Of a DNA stretch of 64,000 nt, positions 24,001 through 34,222 are shown one piece after another. The notes under the pieces are model-generated. The model was not told the DNA's origin. It saw only the letters and a program-made list of their open reading frames with translations, and did not search any database. The position numbers and the translations under genes were made by a program. Origin of the DNA: Porphyra umbilicalis (taxonomy: Eukaryota > Rhodophyta > Bangiophyceae > Bangiales > Bangiaceae). Numbering within the stretch: position 1 is the stretch's first letter; each line of letters opens with the position of its first letter. The stretch covers positions 248,001 through 312,000 of the forward strand of contig KV918783.1 of NCBI GenBank assembly GCA_002049455.2, read 5' to 3'.

Positions 24001-24927
24001 CTCTACCCCATCTCTTCCATCATTGCGCTTGTGGCAATTGTCTACTCAACACTATTGCCGCTCATTTCCCTGTTTGCAGTCATCTTCTTCGTGATTGCGT
24101 ACACTGTGGCGCAGACAACGATTGTGTACCAGTTCCATCCTCTTTTTGAGTCGGGCGGCCACACCTATCGGGGCGCATGGATTGCGCTCCTGTACGCAAT
24201 CTTCCTCAAGCAGTTTGTCATGACTGGCGTCTTCTCACTCTTCAAGGCGCAGACGCAAGCCATCATCGAGGGTTGCTCCATTCTGCTGACGATGTACTTC
24301 ACGTTTTGGTGCTTGAAGCGTTTCCGGGGGGTGGCCAAGCACGGCTCCTTGGCCGAGACGCTCGCCACGACGCGGCCGACGTCGGCTTATGCATCGACCA
24401 CCCTGTCGGTGGCGGCCACCCCCTCCGCCTCCCCTGATTCATCCTATCTTTCACGACCAGTGCTTCGCGCACGTGTCGGCCCACCGCCGCCACCAATCAT
24501 CTACCCGTCCATCTCCTTATCGCCGCCGCCAGAGCCCGAGCTAGTGCCTTCGGGGGACGTGCTGCCGCGCCACTTTATTGGCCTGTACGTACCGCCCGGG
24601 TTTCGGCCGCTTGAGCCGCTGACCAACCTGAGCGGCGTTGAAGTGAGCCCCCAGGATGACCCAGGCGACGCGGGCACGGCCAAGGCCGTTGCCGAGGCCG
24701 TGGCCTTGTCGGCCGCCAAGGACACTAAAGCGCTGGCCAAGCGCGGCTACGCGTATGTGTGGCGGCCGCACGGGGAGGCGGACTTTGAAGATGAGCTCGC
24801 GGATGCCTCCGTCGGTGCGACGCCCGGGTATTTCGCCAAGGATGAAGCGCACCAAGGTGTGCAATCGTCTTCCTCTGAGGAACCGGACGTGGGTGACGAC
24901 AGGAGAGGAGGCACGGAAGCTCTGTGA
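21050..24927 (+). CDS. OSCA/CSC1/TMEM63-family mechanosensitive cation channel
   Basis: A multi-pass membrane channel of the family that opens to osmotic or mechanical stress and passes Ca2+. Proposed exons: 21050-21382, 21984-23058, 23234 to about 23486, 23568-23605, 23681-23790 and 23986-24927, about 915 residues. The N-terminal helix (GLIISLVIGFAVLGLSLVLF) precedes the family motif PPGWPLSPIWKAMRMSSSDI. Exon 2 gives GLDAVMHLRFLR, two more helices, the cytosolic RNA-recognition-like domain (ANYTLLVRDMP to AAFVIFHERRSA) and the pore region. Later exons carry YVLVNAFLG, LEVLRHMPLFW and the C-terminal helices from YPYFKLYPISSI. The tail of about 200 residues is hydrophilic. The exon 3/4 junction is uncertain: the strong donor GTACGTTGCC at 23483 does not keep frame with LEVLRHMP, and a weak donor 4 bp downstream does. 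An extra start for exon 6 at about 23890 is also possible. Confidence 0.93.
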
Positions 24928-27784
24928 TGGCCGTGGTGAACCGTGAGTCTTAGTCTCATTGTACTTTTATCACTGTGACTGTGTAGGAGTGGAGTGTTGT
25001 GTGCATGGAGTGTCGTAATCGTAATGCCAGAACTCGATACGCCCGAGACGACGGCCAATGTGGTGCTGTATATGCCGAACAGTACACCACGTGATCGACA
25101 TGGTTGAAGCGTTGACGATTGAGGAGCTGGATGGTGGTATGTCTACCAGTCGGACGTGACGCACCGAGCACGCATAGCAGCGAGCAAGAAAAACAAGACT
25201 GTTTCGGTGGGCAAGGCGGATGCACCAAAGAACACCGAGCACATCCTAGCCCGATGAATGCCACACGTTGACGTAGGCAGCCCGCACACACCAAGGAACC
25301 TGGACAGGCGCTTAGTTTCGGGCAGCCCCACCTACACGACATGCCCTGCCCGCCAATACGTGCAGCGAAGTGAGAAGACCCGACAACAAACAGAGCACAG
25401 CTCGACGGCACGTCAGCAACAGAAAAACACAGCAGGCCGCCATGTCAATACAACGGCTCAGCTTCTCCGTCACAGTACGGGCCAGCAGCCAAGACAAGTG
25501 CACCAACGCATTGAGAAATGTACCGCAGTTATGACTCGTATGCCCCCGACGACCGTCGTCATCAAACGCCGCCCTTCCCCCCTCCCCTCCCAGACGACGC
25601 GGCCAGGCGACGAACGCTTAGTGGTGCCAAGGGGCAACCGACCACCGCGAACTCCGAACGAGGCACATGCCACTGGAGAAAGGGGACAGAGGTAGGAACA
25701 GGGGCAGCCTTAAGGACCGCGGACAACCCCCTCCGCCGACGTCTACCCATCCCCACCGTACGCCCCACACGCGGCGCCAACCCCACCACCCCATCCGTAC
25801 CCCTACCGCACGAGCTGACATCGCCCGGCCAAAAGACTCGGGGTCCGAAGCACGCGACGGCGGGGGGGACGGAGGGAGGGGCAGCGCCCGACGACCCTCC
25901 CCGCGGGATCCGGCCACATGCCCTCCCGGTGCGCGGCACCAAAACGACACCGCGCGGTGGAAGGGTGGTGGGCAGGGCGCAGAAGGAGGGCGCTCACCGA
26001 CAGGCGGTGACGAGCAGGGCGACCAAGTGGGGGGAGGTAGAGTCTGCGGGGAGAGGCACTCTTCCAGACTGTCTGGGCGGGCGGACGTGGGAATATCGCC
26101 AGCGCTCGCAATTTGGATCTGGTGGGAGACACGGGTGGGGGAAAAGGACGTCTAGATACAAGGAGACGGAAACAAACCCAGCGCGACAGGCGGTGGCTCG
26201 CGGAGGAGACGGCGGGCGTACCAGAAATGACCACACAACATCACACGCACCACATCGGGAGCAAGACGGCACAAGATGCTGGGACGACAGCCACTACAGA
26301 GCGGACAACAGCCTGCCACCTCGCCAAACAGGGGCACACGTCGGCCGCTACTGTCGCGGGCGACGCACGCTCCGCTGAAGAGGAGCAGACCCACGAGGGC
26401 CCTGACGAGGAGTCGACGGACGGCGCGTCGCGCGCCAAAATCGAATTGCGGAAGATGGCTGCAGCCTGATCGATCGGAGTTTGATTTGCCAGCCTCAATC
26501 GTCGTGGACGGGTCATATTTATAGGCGTCGTGCCCCACGGTCCAACGATAAAATCGGCGCGTGACCTCTTCAGCAGCCGCCCTCCGACCCTGGCTTTTAC
26601 GACGACCCGCTCTCCAGAACCGCCGCCACGCACCTTATCACAGCCGCCGTCGCGTCGCTTGAAATGTGATACACTGCTTTACGTCATGTGTGGCACTCCT
26701 CGTTGCGTCTTTGTTCCTCGTGGCCATCGTGGCGCCCGTAAAGGTTTTTGTGTAGTGTCTCCCCCTTGCGTGTTCCTCTCCTCCTAGTTCGTACGGCGGC
26801 GAATATGTTGCTTTTGTTGGTCTTGTTGCCTTTCATGCATTTCTTTTCTTCCCCCCGTCCCCAAGCTCGGCAGGGACCCCGGACTTGGCGGCGTGGGCGG
26901 CTCACTCCACTCCGTGCGGTACAACCTAGCAGCGGAGTCGACGTGGCGGCAGGCGCCAAGCGGCGACGGGGCGTGCGCGACGGGATGATCAACCTTTTCT
27001 ATTCCACAGCTCACTCGTACGACGGGGCCCTTACAACTGGGTCCCCCTGCCGATAGCAATAGATCTGATCCCACGCCACGTCGTCGCTTGCCACTGCCGC
27101 CTTCCTCCCATCTCCCTGGTCGCTGCCGCTGCTGCTGCTGTGTGCTGCGGTCCCACCTTGCGCGTCTGCGTCTTGTGCTACCATAAAGTCCTTGTTTTTT
27201 GTTTTTCTCCTATTGCGACTGGTTTGCTTGTGCTGGCAATCCTCTCTACAGAGTTCTCCGCGTGCATCTGTCGCCGTGTACCGCACAGGACGAGGACTCC
27301 AGCTGACATGCCGCTGGCACCCCTGCACCCGCGGCTAGGTCGACAAGACAAGACGGTTTGTAATGTCAAGGGGCTGTGCCGTTGCTTCTTCAGGGGCGCC
27401 CTCCGTTGCCGGCCGCCATCCCCCGCGCCCACCCCGGCTGCCCGTCACCACGCTGTTAATCTATGTGCGTCCTCCCTCACGTGCCCCATGCACCCACCGC
27501 AGCGGTCCGCAAGGGCACCAGACTGGTGGGAGGCCCTCGACCGATGCCCCCCCCGCCCAATCCCCAAGGTGATGCGCAGGGGACCTCTCGCCATGCCTTC
27601 CCTCTCCCCATCCCCACCTCCCCCTCCCCGTCGATGTCGGCGGTGCCTTCGCCCCTCGGTATCGCCCAGGGCTCCGACATTTGCGTCACCCTAGGCCTCG
27701 GCAGCCCTGCCATGCGCCAGCGCGTCGGGCGGAGGGACGCAGACCGCGGCGGATGATGGAAGGCAGGCGACTACGCAATGTAGT
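24928..27784. other. 2.9 kb convergent intergenic region, no recognised gene
   Basis: This lies between the 3' ends of the OSCA-like gene and the repeat protein. The plus strand is purine-rich at about 25600-26300. An open frame at 25518-26378 starts MYRSYDSYAPDDRRHQ and runs 286 codons, but it is Arg/Gly/Thr-rich without a domain, so I do not call it. No other signal is seen. Confidence 0.45.
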
Positions 27785-30700
27785 TCATGTCCTGGTCTTG
27801 GTGGCCGCCCGAAAGAGCGTCCCCGAACGGCGGCGCCACGCCTGACTCCGGGACATCCGCGTCACCGGCGTTGCGGAGCCGGTCCTGCCCCCGTCCCCAA
27901 ACGACGGAAACCCGGTCGCGTCGGACGACGCCGTCCCGACGTCGGGCGTCGCCGGCGTCGCGGAGCCGGTCCTGGCCCCGTCCCCAAACGACGGAAACCC
28001 GGTCGCGTCGGACGACGCCGTCCCGACGTCGGGCGTCGCCGGCGTCGCGGAGCCAGTCCTACCCCCGTCCCCAAACGACGGAAACCCGGTCGCGTCGGAC
28101 GACGCCGTCCCGACGTCGGGCGTCGCCGGCGTCGCGGAGCCGGTCCTGGCCCCGTCCCCAAACGACGGAAACCCGGTCGCGTCGGACGACGCCGTCCCGA
28201 CGTCGGGCGTCGCCGGCGTCGCGGAGCCGGACCTGGCCCCGTCCCCAAACGACGGAAACCCGGTCGCGTCGGACGACGCCGTCCCGACGTCGGGCGTCAC
28301 CGGCGTCGCGGAACCAGTCCTACCCCCGTCCCCAAACGACGGAAACCCGGTCGCGTCGGACGACGCCGTCCCGACGTCGGGCGTCACCGGCGTCGCGGAA
28401 CCAGTCCTACCCCCGTCCCCAAACGACGGAAACCCGGTCGCGTCGGACGACGCCGTCCCGACGTCGGGCGTCGCCGGCGTCGCGGAGCCGGTCCTGGCCC
28501 CGTCCCCAAACGACGGAAACCCGGTCGCGTCGGACGACGCCGTCCCGACGTCGGGCGTCGCCGGCGTCGCGGAGCCGGTCCTACCCCCGTCCCCAAACGA
28601 CGGAAACCCGGTCGCGTCGGACGACGCCGTCCCGACGTCGGGCGTCGCCGGCGTCGCGGAGCCAGTCCTGCCCCCGTCCCCAAACGACGGAAACCCGGTC
28701 GCGTCGGACGACGCCGTCCCGACTTCGGGCGTCGCCGGCGTCGCGGAGCCGGTCCTGGCCCCGTCCCCAAACGACGGAAACCCGGTCGCGTCGGACGACG
28801 CCGTCCCGACGTCGGGCGTCGCCGGCGTCGCGGAGCCGGACCTGGCCCCGTCCCCAAACGACGGAAACCCGGTCGCGTCGGACGACGCCGTCCCGACGTC
28901 GGGCGTCACCGGCGTCGCGGAACCAGTCCTACCCCCGTCCCCAAACGACGGAAACCCGGTCGCGTCGGACGACGCCGTCCCGACGTCGGGCGTCACCGGC
29001 GTCGCGGAACCAGTCCTACCCCCGTCCCCAAACGACGGAAACCCGGTCGCGTCGGACGACGCCGTCCCGACGTCGGGCGTCGCCGGCGTCGCGGAGCCAG
29101 TCCTGCCCCCGTCCCCAAACGACGGAAACCCGGTCGCGTCGGACGACGCCGTCCCGACGTCGGGCGTCGCCGGCGTCGCGGAGCCGGTCCTACCCCCGTC
29201 CCCAAACGACGGAAACCCGGTCGCGTCGGACGACGCCGTCCCGACGTCGGGCGTCGCCGGCGTCGCGGAGCCAGTCCTGCCCCCGTCCCCAAACGACGGA
29301 AACCCGGTCGCGTCGGACGACGCCGTCCCGACGTCGGGCGTCGCCGGCGACGCGGAGCCGGTCCTGCCCTCGTCCCCAAACGACGTTAACTCGACTGTGT
29401 CGGACGACGCCGTCCCGACGTCGGGCGTCTCGGCGTCGGTCGACGGCGGGTCCCCACCGACGGGCGACTCGCCATCGTCGGCGGGGGTCGGCGTCGAAAC
29501 CACCACCACCGGCGGCGGCTCGACGTCGTCCTGCGGCTCCCCGGTCACCGGCGTCGCGGAGCCGGTCCTGCCCCCGTCCCCAAACGACGGAAACTCGACT
29601 GTGTCGGACGACGCCGTCCCGACGTCGGGCGTCTCGGCGTCGGTCGACGGCGGGTCCCCACCGACGGGCGACTCGCCATCGTCGGCGGGGGTCGGCGTCG
29701 AAACCACCACCACCGGCGGCGGCTCGACGTCGTCCTGCGGCTCCCCGGTCACCGGCGTCGCGGAGCCGGTCCTGCCCCCGTCCCCAAACGACGGAAACTC
29801 GACTGTGTCGGACGACGCCGTCCCGACGTCGGGCGTCTCGGCGTCGGTCGACGGCGGGTCCCCACCGACGGGCGACTCGCCATCGTCGGCGGGGGTCGGC
29901 GTCGAAACCACCACCACCGGCGGCGGCTCGACGTCGTCCTGCGGCTCCCCGGTCACCGGCGTCGCGGAGCCGGTCCTGCCCCCGTCCCCAAACGACGGAA
30001 ACTCGACTGTGTCGGACGACGCCGTCCCGACGTCGGGCGTCTCGGCGTCGGTCGACGGCGGGTCCCCACCGACGGGCGACTCGCCATCGTCGGCGGGGGT
30101 CGGCGTCGAAACCACCACCACCGGCGGCGGCTCGACGTCGTCCTGCGGCTCCCCGGTCACCGGCGTCGCGGAGCCGGTCCTGCCCCCGTCCCCAAACGAC
30201 GGAAACTCGACTGTGTCGGACGACGCCGTCCCGACGTCGGGCGTCTCGGCGTCGGTCGACGGCGGGTCCCCACCGACGGGCGACTCGCCATCGTCGGCGG
30301 GGGTCGGCGTCGAAACCACCACCACCGGCGGCGGCTCGACGTCGTCCTGCGGCTCCCCGGTCACCGGCGTCGCGGAGCCGGTCCTGCCCCCGTCCCCAAA
30401 CGACGGAAACTCGACTGTGTCGGACGACGCCGTCCCGACGTCGGGCGTCTCGGCGTCGGTCGACGGCGGGTCCCCACCGACGGGCGACTCGCCATCGTCG
30501 GCGGGGGTCGGCGTCGAAACCACCACCACCGGCGGCGGCTCGACGTCGTCCTGCGGCTCCCCGGTCACCGGCGTCGCGGAGCCGGTCCTGCCCCCGTCCC
30601 CAAACGACGGAAACTCGACTGTGTCGGACGACGCCGTCCCGACGTCGGGCGTCTCGGCGTCGGTCGACGGCGGGTCCCCACCGACGGGCGACTCGCCATC

Positions 30701-33700
30701 GTCGGCGGGGGTCGGCGTCGAAACCACCACCACCGGCGGCGGCTCGACGTCGTCCTGCGGCTCCCCGGTCACCGGCGTCGCGGAGCCGGTCCTGCCCCCG
30801 TCCCCAAACGACGGAAACTCGACTGTGTCGGACGACGCCGTCCCGACGTCGGGCGTCTCGGCGTCGGTCGACGGCGGGTCCCCACCGACGGGCGACTCGC
30901 CATCGTCGGCGGGGGTCGGCGTCGAAACCACCACCACCGGCGGCGGCTCGACGTCGTCCTGCGGCTCCCCGGTCACCGGCGTCGCGGAGCCGGTCCTGCC
31001 CCCGTCCCCAAACGACGGAAACTCGACTGTGTCGGACGACGCCGTCCCGACGTCGGGCGTCTCGGCGTCGGTCGACGGCGGGTCCCCACCGACGGGCGAC
31101 TCGCCATCGTCGGCGGGGGTCGGCGTCGAAACCACCACCACCGGCGGCGGCTCGACGTCGTCCTGCGGCTCCCCGGTCACCGGCGTCGCGGAGCCGGTCC
31201 TGCCCCCGTCCCCAAACGACGGAAACTCGACTGTGTCGGACGACGCCGTCCCGACGTCGGGCGTCTCGGCGTCGGTCGACGGCGGGTCCCCACCGACGGG
31301 CGACTCGCCATCGTCGGCGGGGGTCGGCGTCGAAACCACCACCACCGGCGGCGGCTCGACGTCGTCCTGCGGCTCCCCGGTCACCGGCGTCGCGGAGCCG
31401 GTCCTGCCCCCGTCCCCAAACGACGGAAACTCGACTGTGTCGGACGACGCCGTCCCGACGTCGGGCGTCTCGGCGTCGGTCGACGGCGGGTCCCCACCGA
31501 CGGGCGACTCGCCATCGTCGGCGGGGGTCGGCGTCGAAACCACCACCACCGGCGGCGGCTCGACGTCGTCCTGCGGCTCCCCGGTCACCGGCGTCGCGGA
31601 GCCGGTCCTGCCCCCGTCCCCAAACGACGGAAACTCGACTGTGTCGGACGACGCCGTCCCGACGTCGGGCGTCTCGGCGTCGGTCGACGGCGGGTCCCCA
31701 CCGACGGGCGACTCGCCATCGTCGGCGGGGGTCGGCGTCGAAACCACCACCACCGGCGGCGGCTCGACGTCGTCCTGCGGCTCCCCGGTCACCGGCGTCG
31801 CGGAGCCGGTCCTGCCCCCGTCCCCAAACGACGGAAACTCGACTGTGTCGGACGACGCCGTCCCGACGTCGGGCGTCTCGGCGTCGGTCGACGGCGGGTC
31901 CCCACCGACGGGCGACTCGCCATCGTCGGCGGGGGTCGGCGTCGAAACCACCACCACCGGCGGCGGCTCGACGTCGTCCTGCGGCTCCCCGGTCACCGGC
32001 GTCGCGGAGCCGGTCCTGCCCCCGTCCCCAAACGACGGAAACTCGACTGTGTCGGACGACGCCGTCCCGACGTCGGGCGTCTCGGCGTCGGTCGACGGCG
32101 GGTCCCCACCGACGGGCGACTCGCCATCGTCGGCGGGGGTCGGCGTCGAAACCACCACCACCGGCGGCGGCTCGACGTCGTCCTGCGGCTCCCCGGTCAC
32201 CGGCGTCGCGGAGCCGGTCCTGCCCCCGTCCCCAAACGACGGAAACTCGACTGTGTCGGACGACGCCGTCCCGACGTCGGGCGTCTCGGCGTCGGTCGAC
32301 GGCGGGTCCCCACCGACGGGCGACTCGCCATCGTCGGCGGGGGTCGGCGTCGAAACCACCACCACCGGCGGCGGCTCGACGTCGTCCTGCGGCTCCCCGG
32401 TCACCGGCGTCGCGGAGCCGGTCCTGCCCCCGTCCCCAAACGACGGAAACTCGACTGTGTCGGACGACGCCGTCCCGACGTCGGGCGTCTCGGCGTCGGT
32501 CGACGGCGGGTCCCCACCGACGGGCGACTCGCCATCGTCGGCGGGGGTCGGCGTCGAAACCACCACCACCGGCGGCGGCTCGACGTCGTCCTGCGGCTCC
32601 CCGGTCACCGGCGTCGCGGAGCCGGTCCTGCCCCCGTCCCCAAACGACGGAAACTCGACTGTGTCGGACGACGCCGTCCCGACGTCGGGCGTCTCGGCGT
32701 CGGTCGACGGCGGGTCCCCACCGACGGGCGACTCGCCATCGTCGGCGGGGGTCGGCGTCGAAACCACCACCACCGGCGGCGGCTCGACGTCGTCCTGCGG
32801 CTCCCCGGTCACCGGCGTCGCGGAGCCGGTCCTGCCCCCGTCCCCAAACGACGGAAACTCGACTGTGTCGGACGACGCCGTCCCGACGTCGGGCGTCTCG
32901 GCGTCGGTCGACGGCGGGTCCCCACCGACGGGCGACTCGCCATCGTCGGCGGGGGTCGGCGTCGAAACCACCACCACCGGCGACGGCTCGACGTCGGCCT
33001 GCGGCTCCCCGTCGTTGGTGGTCGGGTCTAGTAGGACGTTGGGAGTTGCAACTGGAGCGGCCGTCGCCGCGGGCGTTGTAGCGACGGTGGGCTCCGGATC
33101 GACTGCGGCAGGCGGCACAGGTACGATGACTGAGGAAGTACTGAGGTCAGACGTCGGCAATATGGTTGCCGGCGTTGGCGTCGGCAGCTCTTGAGATGGC
33201 GCCTCCACTACCACCACCGGGGCGGCGGTGGGTGCCGTGCCGGTGAAGGTCACCGGCGGTGCCGGCGGTGCCGTCGCCACGACCACCACGCTCGACGGTG
33301 GGGTGGCCGCCACCGGCGACGCTGCGATCACCTCGGCTGGCGAAACGGCCGGCTCAGCCTCAGCCGTTGGCGCGATCGTCCCGGAGGGTGCGCTGGCGGC
33401 ACCCGCGGTCGGGGCAGACTCGACCGCCTCTGGGGTAGTGTCGAAAAGGACCGCCCCCGTGTCTTCCCCGCCATCACCCGCCTCGGCAGCAGGCGCGGCG
33501 ACAGTTGCCGACGGCACCGCAGGGGAAGGAGCCGCCGACGGCGCCACCGTGTTTGTCGACGCGCCTGCGGGCGTCGCCGTCGCCGTCGACCCCGGACCCA
33601 CGTCCACGCCATCTTCCGGCAGGGAGAAGAGCCCTTGGTCGTCGCTACCCCCCGCCGCACAGCCAGTCGGGCACGGCACCGGCACGACCGCTGTGCGGGC

Positions 33701-34222
33701 GCACGGGTCGACGCCCGCCGACGGCGTCGGCGTCGGCGTTGGCGTCGGCGACGAGCCAGTCGTTGGCGTCGGCGTCGGCGTTGGCGCCACGCACACGACC
33801 GCCGGCACGCCCGACGCGGAGAAAAAAGCGGGGGCGGACGGACAGGGGACGGTCGGCGCGCCAGCGTTGGCCGCGCACGCAATAGCCACCGTGCGGATGT
33901 CGGTGCAGTTGCCGCGCTGGGCGCACACCGTCGGCGACGGCGTCGGTGTGACAGTGACGGTGGCGATGGCCGTGGCGGTGGCCGTGACCGTGGCAGTGGC
34001 GGTCGGCGTGACCGTGGCGGTGGCCGTTGGCGTGGCCGTCGCCGCCGGGCGCACCCTGAACCCGCCAGTCACGAACGCAAAGACCCCCGGCGTTGCCGTC
34101 GGGGGACCCCCAGGCACAAAGATGATGGCCGCCTCGGCGGGCAGCGGCACGGCCAACAGGAGAGCGGCGGCGGCGGTCAGCGTGACGGCCGCCGCCGCGA
34201 ACAACAGGCGGGGGGGGACCAT
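27785..34222 (-). CDS. Secreted Pro/Thr/Ser-rich tandem-repeat protein
   Basis: I do not recognise the family. The start is set at 34222, not the frame's first ATG at 34525, because this Met begins a signal peptide: MVPPRLL, a long Ala/Leu core, then cleavage after AEA (residue 31). That gives 2,145 residues. The mature N-terminus has (PT)n and (AT)n linkers and a Cys-bearing segment (VCAQRGNCTD to CPTGCAAGG). Next come about 18 copies of a 68-residue unit (PPPVVVVSTPTPADDGESPV plus TPDVGTASSDTVEFPSFGDG), then 17 copies of a 29-residue unit (TPDVGTASSDATGFPSFGDG plus GRTGSATPA). No transmembrane segment or GPI signal is evident. The composition and secretion fit an O-glycosylated wall or mucilage protein; this is inference. 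The last unit is one base out of register with the consensus, changing the C-terminus. Confidence 0.8.
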   Translation of the reverse strand: MVPPRLLFAAAAVTLTAAAALLLAVPLPAEAAIIFVPGGPPTATPGVFAFVTGGFRVRPAATATPTATATVTPTATATVTATATAIATVTVTPTPSPTVCAQRGNCTDIRTVAIACAANAGAPTVPCPSAPAFFSASGVPAVVCVAPTPTPTPTTGSSPTPTPTPTPSAGVDPCARTAVVPVPCPTGCAAGGSDDQGLFSLPEDGVDVGPGSTATATPAGASTNTVAPSAAPSPAVPSATVAAPAAEAGDGGEDTGAVLFDTTPEAVESAPTAGAASAPSGTIAPTAEAEPAVSPAEVIAASPVAATPPSSVVVVATAPPAPPVTFTGTAPTAAPVVVVEAPSQELPTPTPATILPTSDLSTSSVIVPVPPAAVDPEPTVATTPAATAAPVATPNVLLDPTTNDGEPQADVEPSPVVVVSTPTPADDGESPVGGDPPSTDAETPDVGTASSDTVEFPSFGDGGRTGSATPVTGEPQDDVEPPPVVVVSTPTPADDGESPVGGDPPSTDAETPDVGTASSDTVEFPSFGDGGRTGSATPVTGEPQDDVEPPPVVVVSTPTPADDGESPVGGDPPSTDAETPDVGTASSDTVEFPSFGDGGRTGSATPVTGEPQDDVEPPPVVVVSTPTPADDGESPVGGDPPSTDAETPDVGTASSDTVEFPSFGDGGRTGSATPVTGEPQDDVEPPPVVVVSTPTPADDGESPVGGDPPSTDAETPDVGTASSDTVEFPSFGDGGRTGSATPVTGEPQDDVEPPPVVVVSTPTPADDGESPVGGDPPSTDAETPDVGTASSDTVEFPSFGDGGRTGSATPVTGEPQDDVEPPPVVVVSTPTPADDGESPVGGDPPSTDAETPDVGTASSDTVEFPSFGDGGRTGSATPVTGEPQDDVEPPPVVVVSTPTPADDGESPVGGDPPSTDAETPDVGTASSDTVEFPSFGDGGRTGSATPVTGEPQDDVEPPPVVVVSTPTPADDGESPVGGDPPSTDAETPDVGTASSDTVEFPSFGDGGRTGSATPVTGEPQDDVEPPPVVVVSTPTPADDGESPVGGDPPSTDAETPDVGTASSDTVEFPSFGDGGRTGSATPVTGEPQDDVEPPPVVVVSTPTPADDGESPVGGDPPSTDAETPDVGTASSDTVEFPSFGDGGRTGSATPVTGEPQDDVEPPPVVVVSTPTPADDGESPVGGDPPSTDAETPDVGTASSDTVEFPSFGDGGRTGSATPVTGEPQDDVEPPPVVVVSTPTPADDGESPVGGDPPSTDAETPDVGTASSDTVEFPSFGDGGRTGSATPVTGEPQDDVEPPPVVVVSTPTPADDGESPVGGDPPSTDAETPDVGTASSDTVEFPSFGDGGRTGSATPVTGEPQDDVEPPPVVVVSTPTPADDGESPVGGDPPSTDAETPDVGTASSDTVEFPSFGDGGRTGSATPVTGEPQDDVEPPPVVVVSTPTPADDGESPVGGDPPSTDAETPDVGTASSDTVEFPSFGDGGRTGSATPVTGEPQDDVEPPPVVVVSTPTPADDGESPVGGDPPSTDAETPDVGTASSDTVEFPSFGDGGRTGSATPVTGEPQDDVEPPPVVVVSTPTPADDGESPVGGDPPSTDAETPDVGTASSDTVELTSFGDEGRTGSASPATPDVGTASSDATGFPSFGDGGRTGSATPATPDVGTASSDATGFPSFGDGGRTGSATPATPDVGTASSDATGFPSFGDGGRTGSATPATPDVGTASSDATGFPSFGDGGRTGSATPVTPDVGTASSDATGFPSFGDGGRTGSATPVTPDVGTASSDATGFPSFGDGARSGSATPATPDVGTASSDATGFPSFGDGARTGSATPATPEVGTASSDATGFPSFGDGGRTGSATPATPDVGTASSDATGFPSFGDGGRTGSATPATPDVGTASSDATGFPSFGDGARTGSATPATPDVGTASSDATGFPSFGDGGRTGSATPVTPDVGTASSDATGFPSFGDGGRTGSATPVTPDVGTASSDATGFPSFGDGARSGSATPATPDVGTASSDATGFPSFGDGARTGSATPATPDVGTASSDATGFPSFGDGGRTGSATPATPDVGTASSDATGFPSFGDGARTGSATPATPDVGTASSDATGFPSFGDGGRTGSATPVTRMSRSQAWRRRSGTLFRAATKTRT
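27850..29395. repeat. 87-bp tandem repeat, 17 full units
   Basis: The unit encodes 29 residues on the minus strand. Variant units (GGRTGSATPA, GGRTGSATPV, GARSGSATPA, GARTGSATPA) recur in the same order seven units apart, giving a 609-bp higher-order period: GAACCAGTCC marks at about 28311 and about 28920. The unit equals the C-terminal part of the neighbouring 204-bp unit. Confidence 0.95.
29396..33010. repeat. 204-bp tandem repeat, about 18 units
   Basis: Unit starts fall at 29400 and every 204 bases to 32868. Interior copies look identical by eye; only the outermost differ. 204 is a multiple of three, so each frame that is stop-free in one unit stays open throughout. This produces long spurious antisense frames on the plus strand. 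Confidence 0.97.

Noticed and set aside
27787-33194. Plus-strand open frames of 1,764 and 1,265 codons through the repeat array
   Set aside because: Unit lengths of 204 and 87 are multiples of three, so any frame open in one unit is open in all. Only the minus frame has a signal peptide and coherent non-repeat N-terminus.
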